From positions 44,715,517 through 44,779,516 of the forward strand of contig NC_081411.1 in NCBI RefSeq assembly GCF_030272615.1: a stretch of DNA of 64,000 bases, in the 5' to 3' direction. A program made the translations under genes and the position numbers. Shown here piece by piece: positions 12,961 through 25,935 of this stretch (position 1 is the stretch's first letter; each line of letters starts with the position of its first letter). The DNA is from Cryptomeria japonica (taxonomy: Eukaryota > Streptophyta > Pinopsida > Cupressales > Cupressaceae). The notes beneath the pieces are model-generated. The model did no database searches and had not been told where the DNA came from. It saw only the letters and a list, made by a program, of their open reading frames with translations.

Positions 12961-15650
12961 GACTAGCGAACCCAACATAGTAGTCCAATATTTTTTAGCT
13001 ACAAAATGTAGCTATAGGTTCCTCTTTTTATCTCATTTCTTGATCTATCTTACTATTTTTGTTTTTATATTTGTATCTCACTACTAAGGATAAAGTTTAT
13101 CATTTTCGTAGATCATTTAACCTAGTTAATTTACACACATTTCATAATCTCAATTCCCTTGTGGGAAAGGAAAATGATTCAAAGTTCTCAAGTCTTTTAT
13201 TAGGATTGTAGCTGATCCTATTTGTTATCCAATGTTATTCTATAGATATTTGTGATCTTAGTGTGCTACTATAGACCTAGGACATATCATCTTTCCCTCT
13301 AGAGATACAAACCCATTGATGGGTTAACAAATGAATCAAAATTATCCATCATCTCCAAAGAAATCTTCATCATATACTTTTACTTCACCTATGAACTCCT
13401 TCAATAATTTTTTTCAAAATAAAAAAAATTCAAACCTATAGCCCCTCCATAGTCACAACAAAATCCACTAGTTTGTTCACAATCTAACCTAAACACAACA
13501 TTTATCCTTTATAGAAATATAAACTAGGGGACACTTTTTTATCAAACTTCTAGGGAAGAGACACTAAAATAACATATGGAAAATATAGAGTAGATAGAAG
13601 GTTTACTGAAAGGAATTTAATTTGTTTTTCTCATGTATCAAGAGAGCCTTCTTATCCATTCGGAGCATAGGTCAAAATATTAAGGATTGACCAACTAATA
13701 ATGTGTAGTAGAAAACATTACGTCTCTCTCAAACATTAAAAATAAAAATACAATTTAATATAAAATGGATAGTAAGGAATGAAATGTGTAGCTACTCATA
13801 CTAAATTGGAATCCAACATTAGAAACTTTAGGAATATAGAACGTGAAATCAATTCTCTCTACTAGTCTTTCCTCCAATAGCCTAATCTAAAAAAAGGTCT
13901 GATAGGCTAAATAAATAAAATTAAATAAAAAATTATTAGTTAGGGGCCTCTTGTGATGTTATAGAAGATATGGATAGAATGATAATAGGATAAATGAAAG
14001 AACATCATTGACAATTACAATAGCTTTAAGAATAATTAGATTAGATAAATAACCAATTTAAAAAATTGAGGTTGTAATATTAGAATTGGACCATGTGATA
14101 GTTTTGAGATAGGTTGTCAAAAAGTTGGAATAAAACAACCATATTTACACCACCTTAAACAAGCTCTTGAAGAAAATGAATGCCCAAAATGATCTAATCT
14201 GGAAAGCTAAAGTATATTGGGATAGCACTTTCAACAATCCTATGAAGATTTACAAAAATATCTTTCTAGATAATTAAGGTTATTTTCACGTCTTAAGGAA
14301 AATATATGGTTTTCAAAGGGGGATGATGTTAGTAAAGAAAACTACAGAGCATAGACACTATAGGAAAAACTAATACAAACGATCATAAGATATTTATAGA
14401 GCTCCTAGTTAACAAGTCAACCACAATAAGAGTCATATATTGTAAGGAACACATACAATCAAGAAAATTTATGTATTGAATATAACAAAGATAGGAAAAT
14501 ACATAGAAAGATATATAAAAATTATCATATAGAGTGAGAAAAACAAATATATATATACACACAATACATATGAGAAGATTAAGATATGTGTAGTCAAATA
14601 ACTATATGAAAGACAATATTTATAATGGAATGATGAAAATATAATATATTTTTTTCAATATATGTAATATTGACCATGCTTGTATGAAATATCATAACTA
14701 TTATTTAATTTCTATGATAAGTTATTTTGTCAAATTTTTTGATTTCATGTTGTACATTACTTCCTAATCCTTCCTCTAGTATTGAGTTGGGGATTTAAAT
14801 ACATCTTATATATGATACTATAATGGGTAAAAAATTAACCACTAATTTTATGATTTATGGACCATTATATTAGGGAAAGATAGGAATTATATAGATCTAA
14901 ACCTATGAGGTCTTAATGCTGATCTAATTCTAGGGGGTTTGGAATGTGCCTATTATTTCCCTTAAGTTTAATTGAATGATTGATTTTTCTAAAATTAGAG
15001 TAAATGTGCTGGAATTGATGTAAAAATACATGAATGGTAAGTTATAGTCATTGGATCAAGCCACGAACCTAGATCTAAGGATTGTAAGAGGGTTCAGATT
15101 TATTCCTAGAAGGAGCTCTTAATTTATCAAGACTGGTGTGACCATCACTTTTGTCCTCTAATATTTTCACACTCCAATGGGTGATCAATTTGCCTGTATC
15201 AAAAAATATTATCCTAAAGATCATAGCTCTGTATGTATTCCTGCACACACTAGAGAAGGGAAATAGGTGGGGAATAGGGATTTTCCTTAGGACAAACTCT
15301 AGTTTTGGAATTAACCATGAAATAGAAATGGAATCGGATTGAATTGCAGTAAAGAGAACATTCTCCTTTTGAGGTGGATGTTTAATAATGAATAAAGTAT
15401 AAATTATATACCTCCTTGTGAATTTTTGTTTGCCTCCACATGGAATTAGGGTTTCACGAAGTCTTCAATAAAATATAAAATGGATGTCAAATTCAATGCT
15501 TGAAAGAAAACTGATTTATTGATTGTTTGAGCTTGAATGCCTGATTTCTTGATGTTAAATTGATTTTTATGTGTGTGGATGATCAAAATAGAGGGGTATA
15601 CCTCATTTTATACTCACTCATTGAAAAAATTAATTTTTTGACATGAGTCG
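12961..15650. other. Anonymous A+T-rich DNA
   Basis: No gene seen. Bases 13290-13560 resemble the Ser/Asn-rich start of the gag leader seen in the Gypsy-like element at 4640-5150, so part may be old retroelement. The remainder holds nothing recognised. Confidence 0.4.
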
Positions 15651-15711
15651 ACACAAAGCTAAAATTCTCACTCACATTTTATGACTGCTACGGGACACAA
15701 ATTTGGGTACT

Positions 15712-15860
15712 AATTGGGAGGACTAGGGTTCTCTACACCATGCTATAGTATTGAGGGGACTAGGGTGCCATGCCCTAGTCCTAAAGGGACCATGGTGGGG
15801 ACTAGAGGACCATACCCTTGTCCTAAGGGGACCAGGGCGCCACACCCTAGTCCTTATTTG
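15712..15860. repeat. Minisatellite whose units are hairpins (GGACTAGGG...CCCTAGTCC)
   Basis: Three to four units of about 37 bases. In the clearest unit, GGACTAGGG (15757-15765) is the exact reverse complement of CCCTAGTCC (15773-15781) across a 7-base loop. The unit at 15829-15853 has the same arms with one mismatch, and the unit between them is more decayed. Local G+C is much higher than in the surroundings. Confidence 0.75.
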
Positions 15861-16639
15861 AAAGAGACGCTATTTTGGTCATGCTCCGGTGTATATTGAT
15901 GCATGGAGATTACGTAGGGATTGTTATTGATGGTAAATCAACCTAATAATCCTATCTGATACATGTAGATTGGATTTATCAGAAGTTTGAAGGAATTTTG
16001 GTCAGTCATGTGGCATAAGTCAAGGAGAATGTGAGCACAGTATTGCAGATTCATTGAGCATAATTCATTCAACACTCTTTAGTTTCAGTCACAGTGATTG
16101 GAGTAGTTGACTAGATGTTTGAGGCAACTTACTTCGCATTTTCAGCCTCCAGTGTTGATTCTAGTGCATGATTCTGGGTCCAATATCCATTCATTTTAGG
16201 AGAGCAAAGCTATTGTGTGGACAAGTTGGGTAACGTGTTCTATAGAATTATATAGATGATTTTGGTGATTGGTGTTGTGTTTGAGGAGTTTGTTCTGTTG
16301 CATGTGAATCTTATGACCATATGGTTTAAGTCTAGTATATGGATTTCCAATGGATTGAGCTGACATGAGACTACACATTAAATATTTTGGAGTTTTGTGA
16401 AGCCGATTTTTTGAAGACCCATTTTGGTGGTGTGAATATATAAGATCGACTTGGATATCATTCAAATAAATAAGGTGTGTATGAAATTGTTTTGGCAGTG
16501 ATTGAGTGCAGTTTCACGTGTGCATTTTGAGTCTAGGTGATCCAATATTTGGTAGCAGAGCAAAACAGGGTAGTTTTTCATATCAATGAAAGAAGATCAT
16601 TTTGAGCTTAACTGAAACTAATTCCTGGCATTTTTAGAT

Positions 16640-17030
16640 GTTTTATTCTAGTTCATACATCATATTTTTCTTTATATCTAACTTGTAGGATAGTGAGTCC
16701 TCCGAGGGTTGCAACCCTCTTACGTAATTGAGTAGTGAGCTCTAGGCAGTGTGCTTGAATGCAAGTGTATTACCATTTTGTAATATAATCATTCTCCTGA
16801 TCAAATTATAATAAAATTATGGGTACTCAATCCCACCATGGATTTTCTCTTTCTAGTTTTCCACATAAAAATTATGGAGTTATTGTTTTATGGCTGATTG
16901 GTTTATGTTTCTACACTTTGCTTTCATTTGCTCTTATCTAGTGATTTAAGAATCAGGCTAATAAACTTGTTAATTATATAACAATGATTCACCCCCCCTC
17001 TTAGTGTTCATTGATTCCAATAGTCCTACC
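16640..17030 (+). mobile_element. Old Copia-type LTR 3' end, decayed
   Basis: The order of elements is that of a plant Copia LTR tail: a TTTTCCACATAAAAAT stretch (about 16856), then a T-rich run, then GATTCACCCCCCCTCTTAGTG (about 16987), compared with the GATTCACCCCCCCC...CTCTCAG end of the intact Copia LTR at 61900. It ends near CCAATA at 17020. The left border was not found; the LTR could reach back to about 15900. No partner LTR was seen. Confidence 0.4.
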
Positions 17031-17990
17031 CAATTAGAGACCAATTTTGAGGGACATGATGATGTGTGCATTGAAATTGGTGACAAATATGCATGGCATG
17101 AGCATAATCAGTTCCTATTCAAGCCTTGAAGTAAAAATGCCAAGGTGAGGGCTCAAATGCAAAAAAAATTGTTAGGGAGTACAATTTAGGATGCTACAAA
17201 TACTTAGGCCAAAGAACTTTGATTTGTGATCCCCATTTTTTTATGCTAACAAACATCTTTAGCATTCATTATCAAACATCTACAATGATTATATAGGAGA
17301 CTCTCTATTAAGGATGATTGCATAGTCTCTCTTGGTCTTCACTCTTAGTTTAAAAACTTTTATTCACATGGGCATTTTTCTTCTCATTCTTCTTTGAGAC
17401 AATTTTCTATTTCCACCCTTTATGGGAGGAGTTTTGTCCTACTAGGTTTTGTAATTCTTCATATTTATGATATATTGTATATGTAAATAGCTACCTAACA
17501 TGGAATAATAGTTGAAACTCATGTTTGCATATTTTCACCTTGTACATTCTCCCTAAGTTGCACTTAAGGGGGATTGTTAATTTTAACATGATTTTGTGCA
17601 TAACTAATTCATCACCTTGGTCATATTCACACTACTTAGTTATTCTTCCATGGGGTGCACATAAGATACTTGTCACTTTATGTACCAAATCATAATATTG
17701 AGACACATTTCATAATATTATACAATCCAATGTCTCATCTTGGATTATATAACCAAGGAGTCCTCCTTTTATTATTTTGATGAATATGCGCAATAATTTA
17801 TAATAATTATAAAATATATACATATTCACAAATAAAAATTGAGGGTACACATGGTCACCCCCTTAGATTTTATACAGATGGTACTTGGAAAGATAAAGAA
17901 CAATAACAATTAAATCTGCTAATCAACAAGAGCAACACTATTGGGAGGCAGAGGAGGGTCCTAACCATACAATTTACCCCATACATAAAT
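17031..17990. other. Anonymous DNA between the old LTR and the LINE remnant
   Basis: No coding potential or clear repeat structure recognised. Confidence 0.4.
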
Positions 17991-17999
17991 AGGCTCTAG

Positions 18000-19104
18000 G
18001 GTGACATCAAGAATAGAATACCTCTCATCTGTCTTATCATCTCCCACCTTATTATCTTTATCTTCATTCTATGCCAAATAAATATCCAAGGCAATCTAAT
18101 AGAACTACTTCAAATGCTTAGGTCAACCACCACCACTACTAGTCAATGACCATCCATTAACAACACTATCTTATGATCCTAGCACATCCAAAGGCCACCT
18201 AGAGGAAACACCTCTAAGCAAAGGAAAGCCAAAAAGATACCTAATTGAATCTCTTTTCACCTAAGTGGTAGTGAGGTGCCTAGGATCTAGGGGATCATCA
18301 ACGTCATGTTGAGAAAATCTAGCTATGTTACTAGCCATGAGGAAGAGAATTATTGTAGGAAGAAATATTATATGGGGGACCTTTACCATAGTGCACAAGG
18401 CATTTTCCTAATGATCTGTCAACTCTTGTAGGTGAGAAACTTGTAGTCCCACTTTATAGGCTTGTACTTAAATGTAAAACATAACATTAGAGAAAATATG
18501 ATCTTTAGTGAAAAGAAAGTACTACCAATAGAGCTGTGAGAAAGAAAGAATCATACATGTCTTTCCATAATGAAAATAAAAGATCCCCCCTAAAAGGATG
18601 CTAAATTTGGTTATACTTGAAAGTGATGTGAGGCCAATCTCTTACAATAGCCATATGTCAAGAGAAAGGTTCTAGTAGAAATAGGGAAAAAATTCAAGAA
18701 TACAAATTTAGAGATATTGGGAATGATGATAAAACTAGAAGAGGTGCTTGAAGGAATCGAGTTTGAAATAGAATGGACAACAAGGTCCATAATACCAATA
18801 TGTTAGAGGTGAGATCCCATAAAGAAGTCTTGGAAAATAATACACTAGAAAAAGTGACAATTCTTAGGCTCAATGACTACCAATTGAAAATTTTAAAACC
18901 AGTGTTGCCAAAGTAACAAAGTTTACTACAATTGCCATCATAAATTCAAAGCAAGAATCATAGGAAGGTGTAGAGAAATATAGCTGGGAAACCAATGCTA
19001 ATGTTTCTACCAAGGCTTGAATGTATCAATGACATTTTTATGGAACATATCCATTGGAAGAGCTCAAAAAAAAATTTCAAGTGCTTCTCAATCTCATCAA
19101 GAAA
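18000..19104 (-). mobile_element. LINE remnant, distal part (split by the LTR element at 19110)
   Basis: Read on the minus strand, this continues the LINE seen at 27139-28400 once the LTR element and one GTTGT copy are ignored. Phrases near the split, such as FLDEIEKHLKFF and CSIKMSLIHSSLG, are open but have only weak similarity to the downstream part of plant LINE ORF2. Many stops follow. The left limit is uncertain. Confidence 0.35.
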
Positions 19105-19109
19105 GTTGT

Positions 19110-20307
19110 TGTTAGGTCCAACAAGGAAAGCTAATGTACTGAGAGGGGAGGGGTGAATCAGTACTTCAAAACTTTTCTCCAAAAACAATCTTACTGATAA
19201 ACATAAATTGTAAACTGCTGATCTCATAATATAAAGCTAACACATAATTATAGAAGTAACATTCATACACATTTCACTCCATAACACAAATATTTTGGTT
19301 ACACAGAAACTCTTGGTTAGAGAGAAAAACTGCGGTGGGGATAGCACCCACAACTTCACTACTGCAATAATAAAGGTTGCTCGGTTAGAGCTACATGTTT
19401 AGCTATTTTTGATAGCTTACCCTGTTAGGAGTATCAAGATCTTTAGATCTACCTTGATAAAGGATTTTACAACACTTATACAAAATGTTATACTTGGTTA
19501 AAGGCTTTACAATTTATAGACTTTGTTAGAGTCTTTTACCCTGTTAAAGGTTTCTATTACAACTCAAATGATTCAATAAAATCTTTACAAATATCTGCAA
19601 CTTTAAATCTGAAATGTTATAGCAGATTCTATGTGCTCAATATGAAATTACCTTGCTCATAGCATACCTCGGTAATTGATAAATCAACTCGGTAAACCCT
19701 TCTGTTTACTCTATCCCTTAAACTATTCTGTGAAGACTTTCTCGATGACCTCTAAATATCTCTAACAGTCGTAGTAGTCACAACTCAATGTGTCCTTTTA
19801 TGATTTTCCTTTTTCAACTTATCTATCACACACACATATCTCCTTTTTTTTATTCTCAAATCATTCTGTATAAATAGATCTCTGGGATGGTGATTTGTTC
19901 ATGCTTCGATCTTACAAACAAGATTCATCGAATGAATAAACATAGAAATTATTTCATTGGATAAACTTCCTCAAAATCATACAAAATCTTGAAGTGCAAT
20001 TTCCTATGCAATAATTGTTCCCTGTTCTTGAATCTTGTAACATGTTTCCACATATGTGTCCAGGTTCATTGAATCTGGTAACACATTTCTACTTAGTTCA
20101 GATTACTCGGTATACCTTCTTTGCAGCTCAATAGACATATAATGTTACTTGGTAGACAGCTTGATGTATGCTTAACTCTATGACTCCTTTCTTCTGTAAC
20201 CGACTACTTTAGTGCTTACCGACTGAATATTTTGATAGTATTAACCGACTAGAGTATATAGGATGACTTTGGACATAAAACTAATGACAAATTAATAAAT
20301 AATAACA
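19110..20307 (-). repeat. 3' LTR of the large non-autonomous LTR element
   Basis: Direct copy of 25936-27133 with identical length. On the minus strand it starts TGTTATT and ends CCTAACA. Confidence 0.85.
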
Positions 20308-23300
20308 ATCTCCCCTTTTTACATTAGTTTGGTATGTTTGACAAAGCTCCTTCCAAAGTCATAACTCAAAATCTACATACTACAAAATTTGACTAAAATG
20401 ATAGTATATACAATTGTCAATAAATAGTAACATACTCAAATATATACTCCCCTTATCAATATATTGTACATATTTGCATGCTCATGTGATCAATGTACTA
20501 TGTTCTATGCTCTGTGCTCCCCCTAACAAATTCAACTATACCTTCGGATACTCTGTTGTGCTTAGTACACTCCCTCTTATACTCGGTATAGTCCCCCTTT
20601 TTGAGAAACATCAAAACTAGTTACCATTCAGTGGGAGCAACTAATCAAAAATAGATTTGTACTTTGTGTGAGCATCGTTGAGAGCATTGGAGAGGGCATC
20701 CTTGACACTGTCCATTAGGGAATTCTAAGCTGAAATATCAGCTAAGAGTGAGATCAGACCATCTAATGTGCTTCCCTCAACTTGAGTGGATAAGTGGGTA
20801 GCTTAGTTGATTTTCTCTTGGACTGATGATAGATGAGGAATAAATAAAGTCTGAAGAGTCATGATATCCATTCTTATTTTGTGCTCTTCATTCCAAAGTT
20901 CTAACTATTGAGCCATAAGAGTTTGCAGCTTGGTATAGAAATTCTGAACAAAATTTGGCTGGGTGGTCAATTTATTGGAGAGATTGGTGATCTCTTTTTC
21001 AATAACTTCGGTCTTATGCTTGATATCCTTAATAAATAATGAAAATATACATAATTTATGGAATAAATAAAGAATGTGCTTGAGTTGAGGGGATAACTCA
21101 GCAATGAATCCAACAAGCTTGACTTTACCTATAGCAATGGCCTTCCACACTTCTTCAATCATTTTGGCAGTTAGCTCTTTTTCTTTCAACTTGCTAAGGT
21201 ATTCAGATGTGTCTACTCCTGATGCTTCTAATTTAGTGAGTAGTTCATCTAGTTGCATATGGATGGCAACATCTTTATTCATGGTAGCTTCAGGTAGCAT
21301 GTCAGTTAATAATGCTTTAACCTTCTAAAGTACTCAGTTTTTCTTCTGGATAGCCATTTGTCTTTCTTGTTCTACTTTGGCTTTGTATAGTTCTCTGAAT
21401 TCAATACGTTCTTGTCCTTTCAGTTTTGAGATGTCAATGTTTGGCAACACAATGGGTTTTGACAGATCTACCTTGAAACTATGTTTCTTCACTTTCTTTT
21501 CTTTAGATGATGAGGCTTTCACTGGTTGAACTAGTACAATGGCTTTGGAGGCTTGTTCATCCTCGGTAGGTTTCTCAGTAGAGACAACACTTTTATTGGT
21601 TCCCTTAGCCTCTGATGAGTCCTTCAGTGATTCCTTACTTGGGGTCTCAGTAGCAATAGTTTTAGTGCATGCAAGTGCTTGAGAAGTCTGTTCCTCGGTG
21701 GCTTGAGAAGTAGATTCTCCTTTTGTAGACTGTTGACCCTCTTTTCCTTGATCAGTGTCCTGAGGTTGCTCGGTGATCACTTGTTGAGTTACCGAAGCAT
21801 ATGACTTGACTTGTTCCAAAACTGATTCACTTGATACTAGTTTGGTATATGCATTTCCTTCTATCATCTCTTGTTCATGTGCCTTAGTGTCCATGACATC
21901 CTCATCTTGTTGAATAGTTGATGTAGGATCTTGCTCGGTATTGTCAACAATTTCCACTTCACTTTGAGTTTCTTCAGTCTGAATTTTGAAGATTTCTTGC
22001 CATTTCTCTTTGGTTTCCATTTCAAATTCAAGATAAAGGCCATTCATCATTTTTAGGGCTCTTTTCTTCACTTGAAAGTTTATCTGGTAGTTTTTCAAAT
22101 GTTTTCTTATCTCTTCTACCGACATGTCTGGAAAGAGATGTACCAAGACTCTTTCTCTTATCTGCTTCTCTAAGTCCATAGCATATTTCCATCTATTGTC
22201 AATATGAGAATATAATGCTTTTGGAAGACAGTTAGTTACTTCCAATGGAACTACTCAGAATTTTAGAAGTGTACATACAACTGACTCTTCTATTTGCCTC
22301 TTTTCTTCTTCTGTCCGAGAGTCATATTTGACATACCTAAATGACCCAAATCCTCCATATTGAATCAAATTGGCATAGAAGTTGTCAACACTGTGTACAT
22401 CTTCCTTTGTGCTTTTGACAATCTGAAACTTATTTTTGTCTTCAGATTCTGTGTCACTTGACTCCTTATTCAAAACGAGTCTCCTAGTTGACTTCCTATA
22501 AGTCTTAGTAACCTTAGGCAATTCAACAGTTTTCTGCCTCTTACTAGGTGACACTGTAGATGATCTAGTGTTAGGTCTTTTGACTTATAGAGTCGGTGAT
22601 ACCTTAGGTGTATCTTGTTTCTTCCTTTTCAATATTTTTCCCTTTGGCAACTCGGTGCTCAAAGTGATAGCTGCTTCTTGAGCTTCAGATTCTTCTTCTA
22701 TTGAAGGTTGATCATCTTTCCTACTTGTTGACTTAGTAGTTGTGGAGGTAGAACCTTCTCCAAATTTCTTCGTTAAGTCTTTTATCATTTTAGTGGCTTT
22801 TCTTGTAGCCTTCAATACTACTATGCTCATCTTTACCTTCTCTTTTACCTCTTCACAGGTACCATATATGAGCTCAGTAGAGTGCCTTGGAAGTGCTAGA
22901 AAGGCATCTATCTGTTGTTCAGAAATATCAAAATCAATTTCATAACCCATGGATGGTAGAGATTGAGTTCTGGGTTCTACTGCATTGACATAGCAGTAGT
23001 CAATGTCCACTTCAAAAACATATATCATCCTTATATTTCTCCACTAACTAAGGTGGGTTCCTGTACCTGTTATGCATCTTTTCCTGAAATTTGCTGAAGT
23101 AATCATCCATTATCTCATTAAAATTATCACCTAGCTTATTGATATAATCATTTATTTGATGGGTGATTGGTCAGTGTAACTCCCAGACTATGTTACCGAC
23201 TAATGGGAAGAATTTTTGAAAATAGAAAAACATGCTCACTAAGAGTGACCCAAATTTTAGTGTGTTTGTCAAGTTATTCTTCTTGGGTTTCCTTATAGTG

Positions 23301-23990
23301 TTCAGATTTTCAAATAGGTTTTTCAACAACACTTCACATAGATCAATCTTCATACCTTTCTTCACAATTTTGTAAGCTAAATCTACAGCTACACATGGTA
23401 CATTGTTTTCTCTTGCTGATTGAAAGAAACAATAACCGATGACTCTAATTGCAAACTTTAGCTCTGCATCTGTAACATTGTTCAATTTAAGACCTTTGCA
23501 ATCAAACTCAACTCCGATTAAAGTTATTAATTCCTTCTGTGGAATCATTTTTTGTGCACGGGCATGGTAAAATATAGGGTAACGGGTTATTATGTGGATG
23601 ATCTCCTTGGTGATTTTGAACGGTTGCTCCTCTAACCACATAAAGTCATCATGAACTCTGCTCAAAAAAAATTTAACCCATTGGGGTTTGAAAACTTGAG
23701 GGTAGGTTAGGGCTTTGGTCAATCCCTTGACTTTGATATGCTCATACTTGCTATCTAGGATACCATTGGTGCATAACTCATTATACATGTCCTGGATCTC
23801 AGTATGACCTAGTTATTCAACACGACACTTAGTGTAGAATCTGACATCTTCAACCAATAGAACCCTTTCTGGAATAAGAGGAAATGCAATTTTATCATCA
23901 GGTTCAAATGCTATCTTAGGAGGTAAGGAATACTTCAGTGAGGGCTTCTCAATAGTCTCAACTACAACTGGGTTTTGTAACTTAGGAGCC
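20308..23990 (-). mobile_element. Unknown coding region carried by the LTR element
   Basis: About 3 kb of minus-strand coding-like sequence downstream of the gag-like region, roughly 20900-23990. Its first part looks globular, with hydrophobic and aromatic residues (phrases such as RYPIFYHARAQKM and VIGYCFFQSA). The middle and end are hydrophilic and low-complexity, rich in Lys, Glu, Ser, Thr and Gln, with coiled-coil tendency. Not recognised as protease, integrase, reverse transcriptase or envelope. Similar unknown proteins occur in non-autonomous plant LTR elements (general knowledge, not checked). It is broken in several places. Confidence 0.5.
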
Positions 23991-24509
23991 ATTTCAAACT
24001 TGGATTTCTACTAATGAAAGAGCTTAGGGTTTTAACTTGACAGAAAAATACTCTTCAACTTAGTAAATATAATGCAGATGTTCACAATTGATACTGGTCA
24101 GTTAACTAGCTTAAAAATGCATTGAGATTTGTTGTATAAATACCTTAAAATTTTCTCGGGAGATGTTTGATCATCTTTGAATCGCTTAGCTCTACTCTTT
24201 GATAACCAGTGAGTGTAAAATGACCGCGTGAAACACTTTAAGTACACATTTTACCTTACTGGACTTTGTGCAATTAGGTAAGAAAGCATTAAATGCACTT
24301 GGTTCCACTAAACTAATTAACTTCACTTTTACTCTTTTACCGACTAGACAGGCTTCCTGTACTTACTGACTTCTCTGGTACTTCAAAAGATTAGATAGAA
24401 TTCCAAACTTGCTAATGCATCTTAGCTTATGCAGATTTTGAAATTAATTATATGATAATATAGGAACTGTTAAGATATAAGCTTTCAGAGAATGTGGTCC
24501 CTTCATACC

Positions 24510-25880
24510 TTTACTGATTAGTTTGAGGTAGATGCACCTAACTTGGTAGGTAAGGTGCTTTCTTCATTTTCTGACACATTTTCCTTCTTTTTCCAGATTT
24601 TCTGTAGTTTGATTTTTATCTTTTCATTATCTCCTCTAGGTTGATCTCTGCAATCTTTAGCGAAGTGTCCAACTTTATGATAATGAAAGCATGTCATTCC
24701 AGGATTTTTCCATGATCTTTGGTTGTTCATTTCAAACCTTATCATGCAGTTGGCATTTACATGTCCATATCTTCCACAACATTCACACCATATTCTTGTA
24801 TTATGATCCCATGGTACTGCAGTATACTATCAGTTAAGATCTGTGTGAGTTCAGTAGCTTCTAGTATTTGCTCGGTGTGAAGACCTCATGTAGTTTTTCT
24901 GCTTAAACCAACACTTCTTGGTACTGTGACCATATTTATTGTAGTTTTTGTAAAATCCCTTGAATTTTGCCTTTTGAAAATTGCTAGCAGACTTTGTCCT
25001 ATATTGTTTAGATGTGTGACTATACTTATTGCAATTGTAACAATAACCATCAGACCTAGTGACATTCAGTTGCTTACCTTTTCTGATTTGGCACATGTTG
25101 GGAGTATGTCCTTTTTTTCCATAGTAGTTGCAAATAGGCTTCTTTCCTTTGATGTTCTCCTTGTTTCCAGCTTTCTTTGATGATTCCCCTCTCTCGGTGG
25201 TGTTGATCCCTTTCTCGGTAGAGTTTTTTTCTTTGTAACTGAGTCCTGCATCTTTGTTGGGTCTTCTTATATTTAGTTTCTCCTCCAACATCCTTGATGC
25301 TTCATAACTTTTCTTCAGTGTTTCTTTTGATTTCTTTTCTACTTCAAGTTCATTGGTCAATCTTGATAATTCAAGTTTCAATGCTTGATTCTCATTTTCT
25401 TTTAGATTTGCTTCATGATGTGCATAACCCAATTGATCAGAAAGATTATGTTGAATTCCAGTCATTCTTGTGATTTCATCATTCTTTTCAGACACCAATG
25501 CTTCTAGCTGTTGTTTTTCCCTTTGCATGTCTCTTATTTTATCCTCGGCTATTCTTAATGCATCAATATTTTCAATCAATTGTGTGCTAAACTTCTCATG
25601 TTCTCTTTTCATTGCTTTCAATTGTTCAGTCAGTGCTTTGTTCTTTTCTTTTAGTTCTCCAATCATTTCTTTAGTCTCTTCTGATATACTGTTCTCAGAT
25701 GATCTCTCTATTTGTTCCACCAACTCTTGAGAGTCCTGTAAATCATCAGACAACCTTCTTCTGACTTTCAGTGATCTTTGCATTTGTCTCTTCATATCTA
25801 CAATCAATTGATTAGCATGATCCAATTCTTCTTGAAGATTCACAATTCTCCGAGATTGTTTGTAGCCTTCCAATGATAAG
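24510..25880 (-). mobile_element. Gag-like region of the LTR element: coiled coil plus zinc knuckles
   Basis: In the element's orientation this follows the primer-binding site closely. The first 200 or so residues are a long coiled coil, with heptads such as LQEELDHANQLI and LEALVSEKNDEI. Lys-rich linkers and several CCHC-type zinc-knuckle-like modules follow (for example CFHYHKVGHFAKDC near 24650 and CYNCNKYSHTSKQ near 25000). That is the layout of a retrotransposon nucleocapsid. It is a fossil, not a host gene. Confidence 0.7.
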
Positions 25881-25935
25881 ATCTTTCTCTTTAGGCTGTT
25901 AAACCCTTTTCCAAGATTGAAGCTCTAATACCAAT

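Noticed and set aside
16552-16570. TTGGTAGCAGAGCAAAAC as a Copia primer-binding site
   Set aside because: It resembles TGGTATCAGAGC, but no LTR end (CA) precedes it and the recognisable LTR tail lies 450 bp further on.
24851-25873. 340-codon coiled-coil and zinc-knuckle frame as a host RNA-binding protein
   Set aside because: It lies right after the primer-binding site of an LTR element and ends in nucleocapsid-like modules, so it was assigned to gag.
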